Source of the DNA: Trebonia sp963785645
GTDB taxonomy: Bacteria > Actinomycetota > Actinomycetes > Streptosporangiales > Streptosporangiaceae
NCBI GenBank assembly: GCA_963785645.1
Contig: CAWAWG010000012.1
Span: 1 to 64,000 of the forward strand
Direction of reading: 5' to 3'
Length of the DNA stretch: 64,000 nucleotides
Below are positions 8,560 to 18,035 of the stretch, one piece after another. The translations under genes were made by a program, and so were the position numbers. Under the pieces are notes generated by a model. It was not told the origin of the DNA. It worked only from the letters and a program-made list of their open reading frames with translations, and did not search any database. How positions within the stretch are numbered: position 1 is the first letter of the stretch; the number at the start of each line of letters is the position of its first letter.

Positions 8560-9054
8560 ATGCCTAGCGAGTCCAGCTTCGACATCGTGTCAAAGATCGA
8601 CCGGCAGGAAGCCGACAACGCGCTTAACCAGGCCGTCAAGGAGATCAGCACCCGGTACGACTTCCGGGGCGTGGGTGCGTCCATCGCCTGGTCCGGTGAG
8701 CAGGGCGTGGAGATCCGCGCCAACAGCGAGGAGCGGGCCAACGCCGTCCTCGACGTGTTCAAGGAGAAACTCGTCAAGCGCGGGGTATCCCTCAAGCACC
8801 TGGACCCGGCCGACCCCAAGGCGTCCGGTAAGGAGTACCGCCTCTCCATTGCCCTGAAGGAGGGCATCACTCAGGAGAACGCCAAAAAGGTCTCCAAGAT
8901 CATCAGGGAAGAGGGGCCAAAGGCCGTCAAGGCTCAGGTGCAGGGCGAGGAACTTCGCGTGTCATCCAAGAGCCGGGACGACCTGCAGTCCGTGATCAGC
9001 CTGCTGAAGTCGAAGGACTTCGACTTCGCGATCCAGTTCATCAACTACCGCTGA
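8560..9054 (+). CDS. yajQ: YajQ-family nucleotide-binding protein
   Basis: A 164-residue protein with full-length YajQ features: the N-terminal SSFDIVSKIDRQE, the EISTRYDFRG motif, and the C-terminal LLKSKDFDFAIQFINYR, all hallmarks of the family. YajQ proteins have two ferredoxin-like domains; some members bind cyclic-di-GMP and act as transcription co-regulators, others bind RNA or GTP. The ATG at 8560 matches family length. The gene end overlaps the convergent M48 protease gene by 14 bp. Confidence 0.95.
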   Translation: MPSESSFDIVSKIDRQEADNALNQAVKEISTRYDFRGVGASIAWSGEQGVEIRANSEERANAVLDVFKEKLVKRGVSLKHLDPADPKASGKEYRLSIALKEGITQENAKKVSKIIREEGPKAVKAQVQGEELRVSSKSRDDLQSVISLLKSKDFDFAIQFINYR

Positions 9055-9865
9055 TCCGGTGCGGCCAGGCCCGCCGGGCAGCCAGGTAAGCACGGGCGGG
9101 TAACCGCGGGCCTGCCAGCGCCTCCAGGCGGCGGACCCGCTCGCTCGTCGGCGGGTGCGTGCTCAGCATTCCGCCGAGCCCTTCGGCCGGGAACGGATGG
9201 GCGATCATCAGATGGCTCGCGGCGGCGAGCGTGCCGTGCACCCGCAGCGGCTGCGCCGCGGCGGCGCCGTCGATCTTCCGCAGCGCACCGGCCAGGGCCA
9301 TCGGGTCGCCGGTGAGCAGGGCGCCGTCGAGATCCGCGCGGTACTCACGGCCGCACGGTGTGATGACGCGCAGCAGCACGGCGATCAGCGGACAGGATGC
9401 CACCAGCGACGCGAGGCCGGCGGACCACGAGAAGATCGCGACATCGCGACGGGAGACGTGGGCAAGCTCGTGCGCGAGTACCGCGCGCAGTTCCGCCAGG
9501 CTCAGCAGCCGAAGCAATCCTTCTGTGCAGCACACGGTGGCCGACCGGGCGCTGTACCCGACGGTCAGTATGTTCGGCTGCGACGCCGGGGATACGAACA
9601 GCCGGGGCACCGGCAGGTGGGCGGAAAAGGCCAGCTCCCTGACGGCCTGGTACAGATCAGGGCGCTCCACCTCGCTGACGGGACGTGCGCGGAGGGCAGC
9701 AAGCACGGTTCGTTCTGAATGAAAATAAATAATCCAGCCGAGCGCGACGAGCAGCGCGCTGACGGCAGCGGCGCCGACCAGCCCGAGCCAGAGCGAGGCG
9801 CCCGACAGCAGCGCCGCGCACAGTACCACGGCGAACAGCACCGTGCGCAGCCCGTAGCAGCGCAT
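9041..9865 (-). CDS. M48-family membrane metalloprotease (HtpX-like)
   Basis: About 274 residues. Two hydrophobic N-terminal segments (residues about 5-55) precede the peptidase domain. The zinc motif HELAH is seen in AVLAHELAHVSRRD, and a further membrane stretch (SWSAGLASLVASCPLIAVLL) follows. The third zinc ligand normally lies in EYxAD; here it reads GREYRADLDGA, close to consensus. ATG 9865 is chosen because AGGAAGG lies about eight bases upstream. HtpX-type enzymes cleave misfolded membrane proteins; the substrate here is unknown. Confidence 0.85.
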   Translation of the reverse strand: MRCYGLRTVLFAVVLCAALLSGASLWLGLVGAAAVSALLVALGWIIYFHSERTVLAALRARPVSEVERPDLYQAVRELAFSAHLPVPRLFVSPASQPNILTVGYSARSATVCCTEGLLRLLSLAELRAVLAHELAHVSRRDVAIFSWSAGLASLVASCPLIAVLLRVITPCGREYRADLDGALLTGDPMALAGALRKIDGAAAAQPLRVHGTLAAASHLMIAHPFPAEGLGGMLSTHPPTSERVRRLEALAGPRLPARAYLAARRAWPHRISGS

Positions 9866-9933
9866 CGTCACCCCTTCCTGATATGACACTAACGTCACCG
9901 CGCCCGGACCTCGAACGGCGGCCCGCAGTCGGT

Positions 9934-9967
9934 CGGCCCAGTCTGTTTAACGGCCCAGTCTGTTTAA
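9934..9967. repeat. Two tandem copies of a 17-bp unit upstream of korA
   Basis: The unit CGGCCCAGTCTGTTTAA occurs at 9934-9950 and 9951-9967, with a partial third copy (CGGCCCAG) at 9968-9975. It lies between the M48 protease and korA. The copies are identical, so the duplication is recent or functional; no regulator is recognised. Confidence 0.6.
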
Positions 9968-10218
9968 CGGCCCAGCGTGCCCGCAGGTTTCCGCACGTCG
10001 TGCGCCTGCCGATCGGAGAAAGAGCTCAGCGTTGCTCGACAGTAGGGCCGCCGCTGGCCAGAGAAATGTGGCGTAAAACGCATCGGGGTGCAGTTGAACA
10101 CACGGCCAATCGGTACCCAGATCCGCGTAAACTTTAACGCGTCCTGCATTAACGCCCCCGGCCGTAGGGGCGGTGCTGACAAGGGCGCCGGCCTGGCGTG
10201 CGGAGGAGGCTTTGCGCT

Positions 10219-12081
10219 GTGACCAAACAGGTCCAGGAGCTTGACCACGTAATCATCCGTTTCGCGGGAGACTCCGGTGACGGCATGCAGCTCACCGGTG
10301 ACAGGTTTACCCAGGAGACCGCGGTCTTCGGCAATGACCTGTCCACCCTCCCGAACTTCCCCGCCGAGATCCGCGCGCCCGCGGGGACGCTGCCCGGCGT
10401 GAGCAGCTTCCAGCTGCACTTCGCGGACCACGACATCCTGACGCCGGGCGACGCGCCGGACGTGCTCGTCGCCATGAACCCGGCGGCGCTGAAGGCGAAC
10501 CTCAAGGACCTGCCGCGCGGCGCGGAGCTCATCGTGAACACCGATGAGTTCACCAAGCGCAACCTGGCCAAGGTCGGCTACGAGAAGAACCCGCTGGAAG
10601 ACGGCACGCTTGACGGCTACCACCTGCACCCGGTGCCGCTGACGTCGCTGACCGTCAAGGCGCTCGAGCACCAGAGCATCAGCCGCAAGGACGCCGAGCG
10701 GGCCAAGAACATGTTCGCGCTCGGCCTGCTCTCCTGGCTGTACGGGCGTCCGGCCGAGGGCACGCTGAGCTTCCTTGAGGCCAAGTTCGGCAAGAAGCCG
10801 GAGATCTACAAGGCGAACGTGACCGCCTTCCAGGCCGGCTGGAACTACGGCGAGACCACCGAGGACTTCGCGGTCCGCTACGAGGTCAAGCCGGCTGCGA
10901 TCGCCCCGGGCCGCTACCGGAACATCACCGGCAACCTCGCCCTCGCCTACGGACTGATCGCGGCGGGCCAGCTCGCGAAGCTGCCGCTGTTCCTCGGCTC
11001 CTACCCGATCACCCCGGCCTCGGACATCCTGCACGAGCTGTCCAAGCACAAGAACTTCGGCGTCCGCACCTTCCAGGCCGAGGACGAGATCAGCGCGGCC
11101 AGCGCCGCGCTCGGCGCGGCGTTCGGCGGGTCCCTCGCGGTGACCACCACGTCCGGCCCCGGCATGCTGCTGAAGGCGGAGACCATCAACCTCGCCGTGT
11201 CGGTAGAACTGCCGCTGGTCATCGTCGACGTGCAGCGCGCTGGTCCCTCCACCGGCATGCCGACCAAGACCGAGCAGACCGACCTGCTGATGGCCCTGTA
11301 CGGCAGGAACGGCGAGTCGCCGGTGCCCGTCATCGCGGCGGCCTCGCCGTCGGACTGCTTCTTCGCGGCAATCGAGGCCGCGCGGATCGCGATCACCTAC
11401 CGGACACCGGTCATCCTGCTGTCCGACGGTTACCTGGGCAATGGTTCGGAGCCCTGGCGGGTTCCCGACGTGTCGGAACTGCCGGACCTGTCGGCCCAGT
11501 TCGCCTTCGCTACCCCGGCTGACAAGCCCGCCGACGGCTCCGACTTCCAGCCGTTCACCCGCGACCCGCAGACCCTCGCCCGGCCGTGGGCGATCCCCGG
11601 CACGCCCGGCCTCGAGCACCGCATCGGCGGCATCGAGAAGGCCAACGGCTCAGGGAACATCGACTACGATCCGGACAACCACGACCTGATGGTCCGCACC
11701 CGGGCGGCCAAGGTCGAGGGCATCGCGAACTCGATCCCGCCGATTGAGGTCGACGACCCGTCCGGCGAGGCGCGGCTGCTCGTACTCGGCTGGGGCTCCA
11801 CCTACGGCTCGATCGGTGCCGCCGTCCGCCGGTCGCGGCGCGCGGGCCACAACGTCGCGCAGGCGCACCTGCGGAGCATGAACCCGTTCCCCGCCAACCT
11901 GGGCGAAGTGCTGCGCCAGTACGACAAGGTGCTCGTCCCCGAGATCAACCTGGGGCAGCTCGCGCTGCTGCTGCGCGGCAAGTTCCTGGTCGACGTGATC
12001 TCCTACAACCGCGTCCGCGGCCTCCCGTTCCGTGCGGCTGAGCTCGCCGACACGATCGAGGAAGTGCTCTCCCATGAGTGA
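10219..12081 (+). CDS. korA: 2-oxoacid:ferredoxin oxidoreductase alpha subunit (fused gamma-alpha)
   Basis: About 620 residues. The gamma domain comes first (HVIIRFAGDSGDGMQLTGD, residues about 10-30), then the alpha (pyrimidine-binding) domain containing LGSYPITPASDILHELS near residue 260, and a C-terminal region with the DKVLVPEINLGQL motif. With KorB it converts 2-oxoglutarate or another 2-oxoacid plus CoA to acyl-CoA and CO2, reducing ferredoxin. GTG 10219 is preferred, with GGAGG about 12 bases upstream; an in-frame start at 10198 would give seven extra residues. Its stop overlaps the korB start (GTGA). Confidence 0.93.
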   Translation: MTKQVQELDHVIIRFAGDSGDGMQLTGDRFTQETAVFGNDLSTLPNFPAEIRAPAGTLPGVSSFQLHFADHDILTPGDAPDVLVAMNPAALKANLKDLPRGAELIVNTDEFTKRNLAKVGYEKNPLEDGTLDGYHLHPVPLTSLTVKALEHQSISRKDAERAKNMFALGLLSWLYGRPAEGTLSFLEAKFGKKPEIYKANVTAFQAGWNYGETTEDFAVRYEVKPAAIAPGRYRNITGNLALAYGLIAAGQLAKLPLFLGSYPITPASDILHELSKHKNFGVRTFQAEDEISAASAALGAAFGGSLAVTTTSGPGMLLKAETINLAVSVELPLVIVDVQRAGPSTGMPTKTEQTDLLMALYGRNGESPVPVIAAASPSDCFFAAIEAARIAITYRTPVILLSDGYLGNGSEPWRVPDVSELPDLSAQFAFATPADKPADGSDFQPFTRDPQTLARPWAIPGTPGLEHRIGGIEKANGSGNIDYDPDNHDLMVRTRAAKVEGIANSIPPIEVDDPSGEARLLVLGWGSTYGSIGAAVRRSRRAGHNVAQAHLRSMNPFPANLGEVLRQYDKVLVPEINLGQLALLLRGKFLVDVISYNRVRGLPFRAAELADTIEEVLSHE

Positions 12082-13142
12082 AGGTCCAGAGATTATCCCG
12101 AACGAAAGCGGCCGTCTCGCGTTCCCTCACGCTGGTCCCCCGCGCGGCCGGCCTGGCGGCGAAGGACTTCAAGTCCGACCAGGAGGTCCGCTGGTGCCCG
12201 GGGTGCGGTGACTACGCGATACTCGCGGCCTTCCAGGCGTTCCTCCCCGAGCTTGAGGTGCCACGGGAGAACGTGGTCGTCGTCTCGGGTATCGGCTGCT
12301 CCTCCCGGCTGCCGTACTACGTCTCGTCCTACGGCATGCACTCGATCCACGGCCGGGCGCCGGCGATCGCTTCCGGCCTCGCCTCGTCCCGGCAGGATCT
12401 GTCGGTCTGGGTGATCACCGGGGACGGCGACGCGCTGTCCATCGGCGGCAACCATCTGATCCACGCGCTGCGCCGGAACGTGAACATCAAGATCATGCTG
12501 TTCAACAACCGGATCTACGGGCTGACCAAGGGCCAGTACTCGCCGACCTCCGAGCAGGGCAAGGTCACCAAGTCAACCCCTTACGGCTCGCTTGACCATC
12601 CGTTCAACCCCGTCTCGCTGGCCCTCGGCGCGGAGGCGTCGTTCGTGGCCCGCTCGATCGACTCCGACCGCAAGCACCTCCAGTCGGTATTGCGGGCGGC
12701 GGCCGACCACAAGGGTTCCGCGTTCATCGAGATCTTCCAGAACTGCCCGATCTTCAATGACGACGCGTTCGCCCCGGTCAAGGAGCCGAAGGCGCCGGGC
12801 CTGATCCGCATGGTGCACGGCGAGCAGATCCGCTTCGGCCCTGACGGGTCCCTGGGCCTGGCCTACGGCCCGTACGGCTCCCTCCAGGCCGTCCTGGCCG
12901 ACTCGGTACCTGAGTCGGAGCTGATCGTGCACGATGCCACGCGGGCCGATCCTTCGTACGCGTTCGCACTGTCCCGGCTCGACAGCTACGAGTTCACCCA
13001 CACCCCGGTCGGCATCTTCCGCTCGGTCGAGCGCGGATCCTACGACGACGCGATGGCCGCCCAGATCGCCACCGCCCGCGCCCGCGGCGACGGCGACCTG
13101 GCCAAGCTCCTCGCGGGCAACGACACCTGGGAAGTCGTCTAG
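12078..13142 (+). CDS. korB: 2-oxoacid:ferredoxin oxidoreductase beta subunit
   Basis: About 354 residues. The thiamine-diphosphate motif is clear (VITGDGDALSIGGNHLIHALRRN followed by NNRIYGLTKGQ). Cysteines of the 4Fe-4S cluster are seen in RWCPGCGDY, SGIGCSS and FQNCPIF. GTG 12078 overlaps the korA stop (GTGA). A nearby ATG at 12074 with a good context opens a different frame (MSEGPE...), so either the N-terminus starts at the GTG or a one-base error hides the true start; the conserved part begins at LVPRAAGL. Confidence 0.93.
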   Translation: MKVQRLSRTKAAVSRSLTLVPRAAGLAAKDFKSDQEVRWCPGCGDYAILAAFQAFLPELEVPRENVVVVSGIGCSSRLPYYVSSYGMHSIHGRAPAIASGLASSRQDLSVWVITGDGDALSIGGNHLIHALRRNVNIKIMLFNNRIYGLTKGQYSPTSEQGKVTKSTPYGSLDHPFNPVSLALGAEASFVARSIDSDRKHLQSVLRAAADHKGSAFIEIFQNCPIFNDDAFAPVKEPKAPGLIRMVHGEQIRFGPDGSLGLAYGPYGSLQAVLADSVPESELIVHDATRADPSYAFALSRLDSYEFTHTPVGIFRSVERGSYDDAMAAQIATARARGDGDLAKLLAGNDTWEVV

Positions 13143-13263
13143 CCTCCGCCCCGACGGCGGCGGTGGCCGCAGCGACGATCTTAGGCACCGGTTGACCGTC
13201 GGCGGCTTTCATGACACCGTTCATCACGATCAGGCAATGAAAGATCGCAGGGAGTCGCCGCAT

Positions 13264-13650
13264 ATGGATGACGCGATCATCGGGATCATCACCGCATTAG
13301 CATCCGGTGCCTGCGGTTCCCTCGGAGCCAGCGGCGCAGCCGCGCTCGGACGCCTGGTGTCCGCGCTGCGCGCGAAGTTCCGCGGTGACCCCGCTGCCCG
13401 AGGCGCGCTGGAGATCGCGGCGGAGTCTCCCGACGGCCGGGCCGCGGGCGAGGATCTGGCCGCCGTGCTGCAAGCCAGAATCGCAGGCGATCCCCGGTTC
13501 GGCGAATGGCTGCTGCACCTGTGGACCGAGGTCGCGCCGGACCTGTCCGCGGACACGGACAGGCACACGAACATCATCACCGGGACAGTCACCGGGCACG
13601 CGATACAGGCACGGGACATCCACGGCGGCATCCACCTCAATCAGGGCTGA
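13264..13650 (+). CDS. Small protein with glycine-rich helical N-terminus and RHIM-like (BASS-type) C-terminal motif
   Basis: A 128-residue protein. The N-terminus (residues 1-40) is apolar and rich in Gly and Ala (DDAIIGIITALASGACGSLG) and could insert in or lie on a membrane. A charged helical middle follows, and the C-terminus has NIITGTVTGHAIQARDIHGG. That last block resembles amyloid-signalling motifs attached to bacterial NLR-like proteins and their small Bell-type effectors, with the RHIM-like core hydrophobic-Gln-hydrophobic. I infer a possible membrane-active effector; no enzymatic domain is seen. ATG 13264 follows AGGGAG. It stands alone between korB and the polyprenyl synthase gene. 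Confidence 0.7.
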   Translation: MDDAIIGIITALASGACGSLGASGAAALGRLVSALRAKFRGDPAARGALEIAAESPDGRAAGEDLAAVLQARIAGDPRFGEWLLHLWTEVAPDLSADTDRHTNIITGTVTGHAIQARDIHGGIHLNQG

Positions 13651-13696
13651 CGCTAGGCCCAGGATGGGCCCCGGCGGGCCAGCGGAGGCCGGGTCC

Positions 13697-14706
13697 CTAG
13701 GCCGTGCGGGTGTGTACGAAGTCGCAGAGTGACTCGAAGGCGGCGACGGGCCGGGACTTCCGGGTAGCTGCATAAGCAGGTTCCTCGCGCCGTCGATCCA
13801 TGACTGGACGGTCTCCCTGGCCTCCTCGACCGCGGGCGACCTCGCGGAGCAGGCCGAGGGCCTCCGCGTGCAGCTCCGGGTCGGTGAGGTCGCCGTCGCA
13901 GCAGCAGTTCGCGCAGCCGGACCGCGTCCGGCGTCGGCGGAGGTGCCGCGCAGCGCGTAGAGCACCGGCAGCGTGCGCACGCCCTGGCGCAGGTCGGTGC
14001 CCTGCTCCTTGCCCGACTCGGCGGAGCGTTGACGCGATGTCGAGGACGTCGTCGGACAGCTGCCAGGCCACCCCGATCCGCAGGCAGGCGTCCGAGATCA
14101 GGTCGGCCATCTCGTCGGGCAGCCCGGAGAACATGGCGCCGAACCGTCCGGACGTGGCGATCAGCGAACCGGTCTTCTCGGTGATGACGTGCATGTAGTG
14201 GTCGAGCGGGTCCTCACCGGGCCGCACGCCGACCGTCTCGAGCAGCTGGCCGTCGACCAGGCGGCCGAACGTCTCCGCCTGGATCCTGATCGGCCTCGGG
14301 GCCGAGGTCGGCGAGGATACGGGAGGCCCGGGCGAACAGGTAGTCGCCGGCCAGGATGGCGATCGAGTTGCCGAAGCAGCGAGTTGGCCGACGCGTGGCC
14401 GCGGCGTATCGAGGCCTCGTCCATGACGTCGTCGTGGAACAGCGTCGCCAGGTGGGTCAGCTCGATGGCGACCGCGGCGGGCACGATCCGCTTGTCGCGG
14501 CAGTCACCGAACCGGGCGGCGAGCAGCACGAGCATGGCCCGGAAGCGCTTGCCGCCGGCCTGCATCATGTGCCGGGAGACCTCGGCGAACATCTCGTCGC
14601 CGCCGAAGGAGGTGTCCTGCAGGGCTGCTTCGACGACGGCGAGGTCCTCGGCCATCTCCGCGCCCAGGGCCGCGTCGGCGAGGTCGACGGGAACAGCGAT
14701 GGTCAC
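13697..14706 (-). CDS. Polyprenyl diphosphate synthase (menaquinone side chain), frameshifted as given
   Basis: Trans-isoprenyl synthase. The N-terminal half reads from GTG 14706 (GGAG five bases upstream) through GGKRFRAMLVLLAARFG, the first Asp-rich motif HDDVMDEAS and the second, LSDDVLDIAS; the C-terminus AFESLCDFVHTRTA is in place at 13697. Between them the frame breaks near 14377, 14283, 14025 and several times in 13980-13770. Homology continues across each break, so single-base errors are likelier than decay. The enzyme would condense isopentenyl diphosphate units to the C35-C45 tail of menaquinone, fitting the adjacent nuo and menG/menJ-like genes. Confidence 0.85.
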
Positions 14707-14782
14707 ACGAACTCCATGTCGTCGGCACGCATACGAACACACCAGTTTACGAGACTTCCAGCGTGCGGCATCAGCCAAGTAG

Positions 14783-14843
14783 CCGGTGGCCGCCTACCGC
14801 TCCCTACAACGCTAACAAGCGGGGAGCGGCGGGCGGCCACCGG
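14783..14843 (-). terminator. Long hairpin terminator of the nuo operon
   Basis: Nested stem: CCGGTGGCCGCC (14783-14794) pairs with GGCGGCCACCGG (14832-14843), and CCGCTCCC (14797-14804) with GGGAGCGG (14822-14829). It lies 16 bp after the nuoN stop on the minus strand. No U-tract is seen, which is common for actinomycete terminators. Confidence 0.75.
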
Positions 14844-14858
14844 GGAAGGCAAACTGGG

Positions 14859-16464
14859 TTATCGGACGAACAACTGCGTCGCCGCGTGGCTGGCCAGCGA
14901 AAGCATCGGGCTGGGCACGATGCCGAACACCACCGCCGACAGGGCGCCGAGACCCACCGCCGTCCCGGTGAACACCGAAGGCCGGCCACCACGGGGCCGT
15001 CGGGCACCGGGTCGCTGAAGAACATCAGCACGATGACCCGAACGTAGAAGAACGCGGCGATCGCCGAGGCCATGACACCGACGATGACCAGCGGCATCGC
15101 GCCGCCCGCGATCGCGGCCTGAGAAGACGGCGAACTTCCCGACGAACCCGGACGTCAGCGGGATGCCCGCGAACGTGAGCAGGAACAGCGCGAAGATGCC
15201 CGCGATCCACGGCGACCGCTTGCCGAGCCCGGCCCAGCGGGACAGGTGGTCGGCCTCACCGCCGGAGTCGCGCACCAGCGTGATCACCGCGAACGCGCCG
15301 ATCGTGCTCAGGCCGTAGATCGCCAGGTAGAACAGCGACGACGACAGGCCCTGCACCGACGAGGCGATCACCGCGGTCAGGATGAACCCGGCGTGCGCGA
15401 TCGAGGAGTAGGCGAGCAGCCGCTTGACGTCGGTCTGGGTGACGGCGATCATCGCGCCGACGAGCATGGTGAGGATCGCGACGACCCACAGCGCCGGCCG
15501 CCAGTCCCAGGTCAGCGTGCCGAAGGCCACGTAGAACACCCGCAGCAGCGCGCCGAACGCGGACACCACGGTGCAGGACGCCATCAGCGCGGTGATCGGG
15601 GTCGGCGCGCCCTGGTAGACGTCCGGCTTCCAGCTCTGGAACGGCACGGCGCCGACCTTGAACAGCAGCCCGACGCCGGTCAGCGCGATCCCGCCGAACA
15701 GCAGCGTGTCGGAACCGGTGCCCGACGTCGCCGTCGGACGCGATCGAGGCCAGCGACACCGACCCGGAGTACCCGTACAGCATCGCGATGCCGAACAGGA
15801 AGAAGGCCGAGGAGAACGCGCCGAGCAGGAAGTACTTCATGGCCGCCTCGTGCGAGAGCAGCCGGCGGCGCCGGGCGAGCCCGCACAGCAGGTACAGCGG
15901 CAGCGACAGCGTCTCAAGCGCCACGAACATCGTCAGCAGGTCGTTCGCGGCCGGGAAGAGCAGCATGCCGCCGACCGAGAACAGCGTCAGCGGGTAGATC
16001 TCGGTGTGCACCAGGCCGGCGCAGCAGGCCCTCGCGCTCCTCCGGCGACCCGGGCACGGCCGCCGCCTGGCCGGCGAACGAGGACACGTCGTGCGAGGCG
16101 TCGGCGATCAGCAGCACCGAGACGGCGGCGAGCACCAGGATCGTGCCCTGGATGAACAGCGTCGGCCGGTCCACCGCGACCGCGCCCATCGGCGCGCCGA
16201 CGTGCCCGGCGGCTGCCCTTGGCGAAGATCGTCGAGGACGCGGCGATCACGCAGGTCCAGACGAACGCCGCGACCAGGGCGCCGAAGGTCAGCAGCAGGT
16301 GGACGGCGCGGCGCAGCTCCCGGGGCACGAAGGCCTCGACGAGCACGCCGATGACGGCCGCGGCGAAGACGACGAGCATCGGCGCGAGCTGGCTGTACTC
16401 GATGCTGCGGCGCCGTGATGGCGCCGGGAGTGGCAGCAGCGGCAGCAGCGGCAGCGAGGCTCAC
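14859..16464 (-). CDS. nuoN: NADH-quinone oxidoreductase subunit N (frameshifted as given)
   Basis: Proton-pumping antiporter-like membrane subunit of complex I. Start GTG 16464 overlaps the nuoM stop (GTGA). Conserved pieces in successive frames: MLVVFAAAVIGVLVEAFVP, LTMFVALETLSLPLYLLCGL, VPFQSWKPDVYQGAP, LLAYSSIAHAGFILTAVIA, FLLTFAGIPLTSGFVGK and the end SHAATQLFVR at 14859. Breaks lie near 16407, 16211, 16021, 15721, 15119 and 14998; most are one extra base, and removing it restores the family sequence. Last gene of the operon; a hairpin terminator follows. Confidence 0.9.
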
Positions 16465-18035
16465 GGCTGGGCTCCATTCTGAGCGGCTGCGGGGTGAGCG
16501 GGCACCGGGTCAGTGGAGCCCACCTGGGACATTGTGGCCTTGACGGCCGGGTTGATCACGTCGAGCACCGGCTTGGGGTACACGCCCATCGCGATGATCA
16601 GCGCGACGAGCGGCACCACCGCGAGCAGTTCCCGCAGCCGCAGGTCCGGCATGGCCGGCCACCGACTCGGCGGTCGGCCCGTTCATCGTCCGCTGGTACA
16701 TCCACAGGATGTAGATCGCGGCGAGGACGATCCCCGCCACCGCGAACGAGCCCGCGACCTTGTACCGGGAGAACGTGCCGACGAGCACGAGGAACTCGGA
16801 CACGAAGGTGGACAGGCCCGGCAGCGACAGGCCGGCCAGGCCGGAGACCAGGAAGAGCCCGGCGAGCACCGGCGCCACCTTCTGCACGCCGCCGTAGTCG
16901 GCGATCTTGTCGGAGCCGCGGCGGACGATCAGGAACCCGGCGAGCAGGAACAGCGCGCCGGTGGCGAAGCCGTGGTTGACCATGTAGAGCGTCGCACCGG
17001 ACTGGCCCTGCGGAGGTCAGCGCGAAGATGCCGAGCACGATGAAGCCGAAGTGCGAGATCGAGGTGTACCCGATCAGCCGCTTCATCGAGGTCTGCCCGA
17101 TCGCCACGATGGCGCCGTAGATGATCGAGATCACCGCCAGGACGAGGATCAGCGGCGTGAAGTAGTGGAACCCGTCGGGGAACAGCTCCAGGCAGTACCT
17201 GATCATGCCGAACGTGCCGACCTTGTCCATCACGCCGAGCATCAGCACCGCGGCGCCGGGCTGGGCGGACGCGGCGGCGTCCGGCAGCCAGGTGTGGAAC
17301 GGCCACAGCGGCGCCTTGATCGCGAAGGCGATGAAGAAGCCGAGGAACAGCCACTTCTGCACCGTCGGACGACAGGGCGACGTGCGCCAGCGTGTAGAAG
17401 ATGAACGTGCCGTGGTGCCCGGTGACCGCCGACTGGCCCGAGTACACGTACAGCGCGATCACCGCGACCAGCATGAGCAGGCCGCCGAGCAGGCTGTAGA
17501 GCAGGAACTTCACCGCCGCGTACTGCCGCGGCCCGACGCCGAACGACCCGATCATGAAGTACATCGGGATCAGCATGGCCTCGAAGAACACGTAGAACAG
17601 GAAGACGTCGGTGGCCGCGAAGACCCCGATCATCATCGTGTCGAGCACCAGCATCAGCGCGAAGTACATCTTCGGCGACCGCTGACGCTCGGGTCGTCCG
17701 CGTCGTGCCAGGAGGCGAGCATCACCACCGGCATCAGCACCGCGGTCATGCCGATGAGCACCAGCGCGATCCCGTCCACGCCGACCGCGTAGTGCACGCC
17801 GAACTGCGGGATCCAGGAGTACTCCTCGGTGAACTGGAACGTCGGCCCCGAGGTGTTGAACTGGGTGGCCATCACGATCACCCAGACCAGGTCGACCAGC
17901 GAGAACAGCAGCGTGGTCAGCTTGGCGAACCGGACCGGCAGCAGCGCGACCACGATCGCGCCGAGCAGCGGTATGCCGCCCGCGACGGTCAGCCAGGGTG
18001 TCCCGCTGTTCGGCAGCTGCCGCAACAAGGTTCAT
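16461..18035 (-). CDS. nuoM: NADH-quinone oxidoreductase subunit M (frameshifted as given)
   Basis: Antiporter-like membrane subunit of complex I. Pieces: TVAGGIPLLGAIVVALLP, YAVGVDGIALVLIGMTAVLMP, FFEAMLIPMYFMIG, IKAPLWPFHTWLPDAAASAQPGAA in two parts, LIGYTSISHFGFIVLGIFAL and VNHGFATGALFLLAGFL. Breaks are near 17680, 17366, 17012 and 16653. ATG 18035 overlaps the nuoL stop (TAATG) but is one frame away from the conserved N-terminus, so either an early base error is present or TTG 18028 is used. Stop at 16461 overlaps nuoN. Confidence 0.9.
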
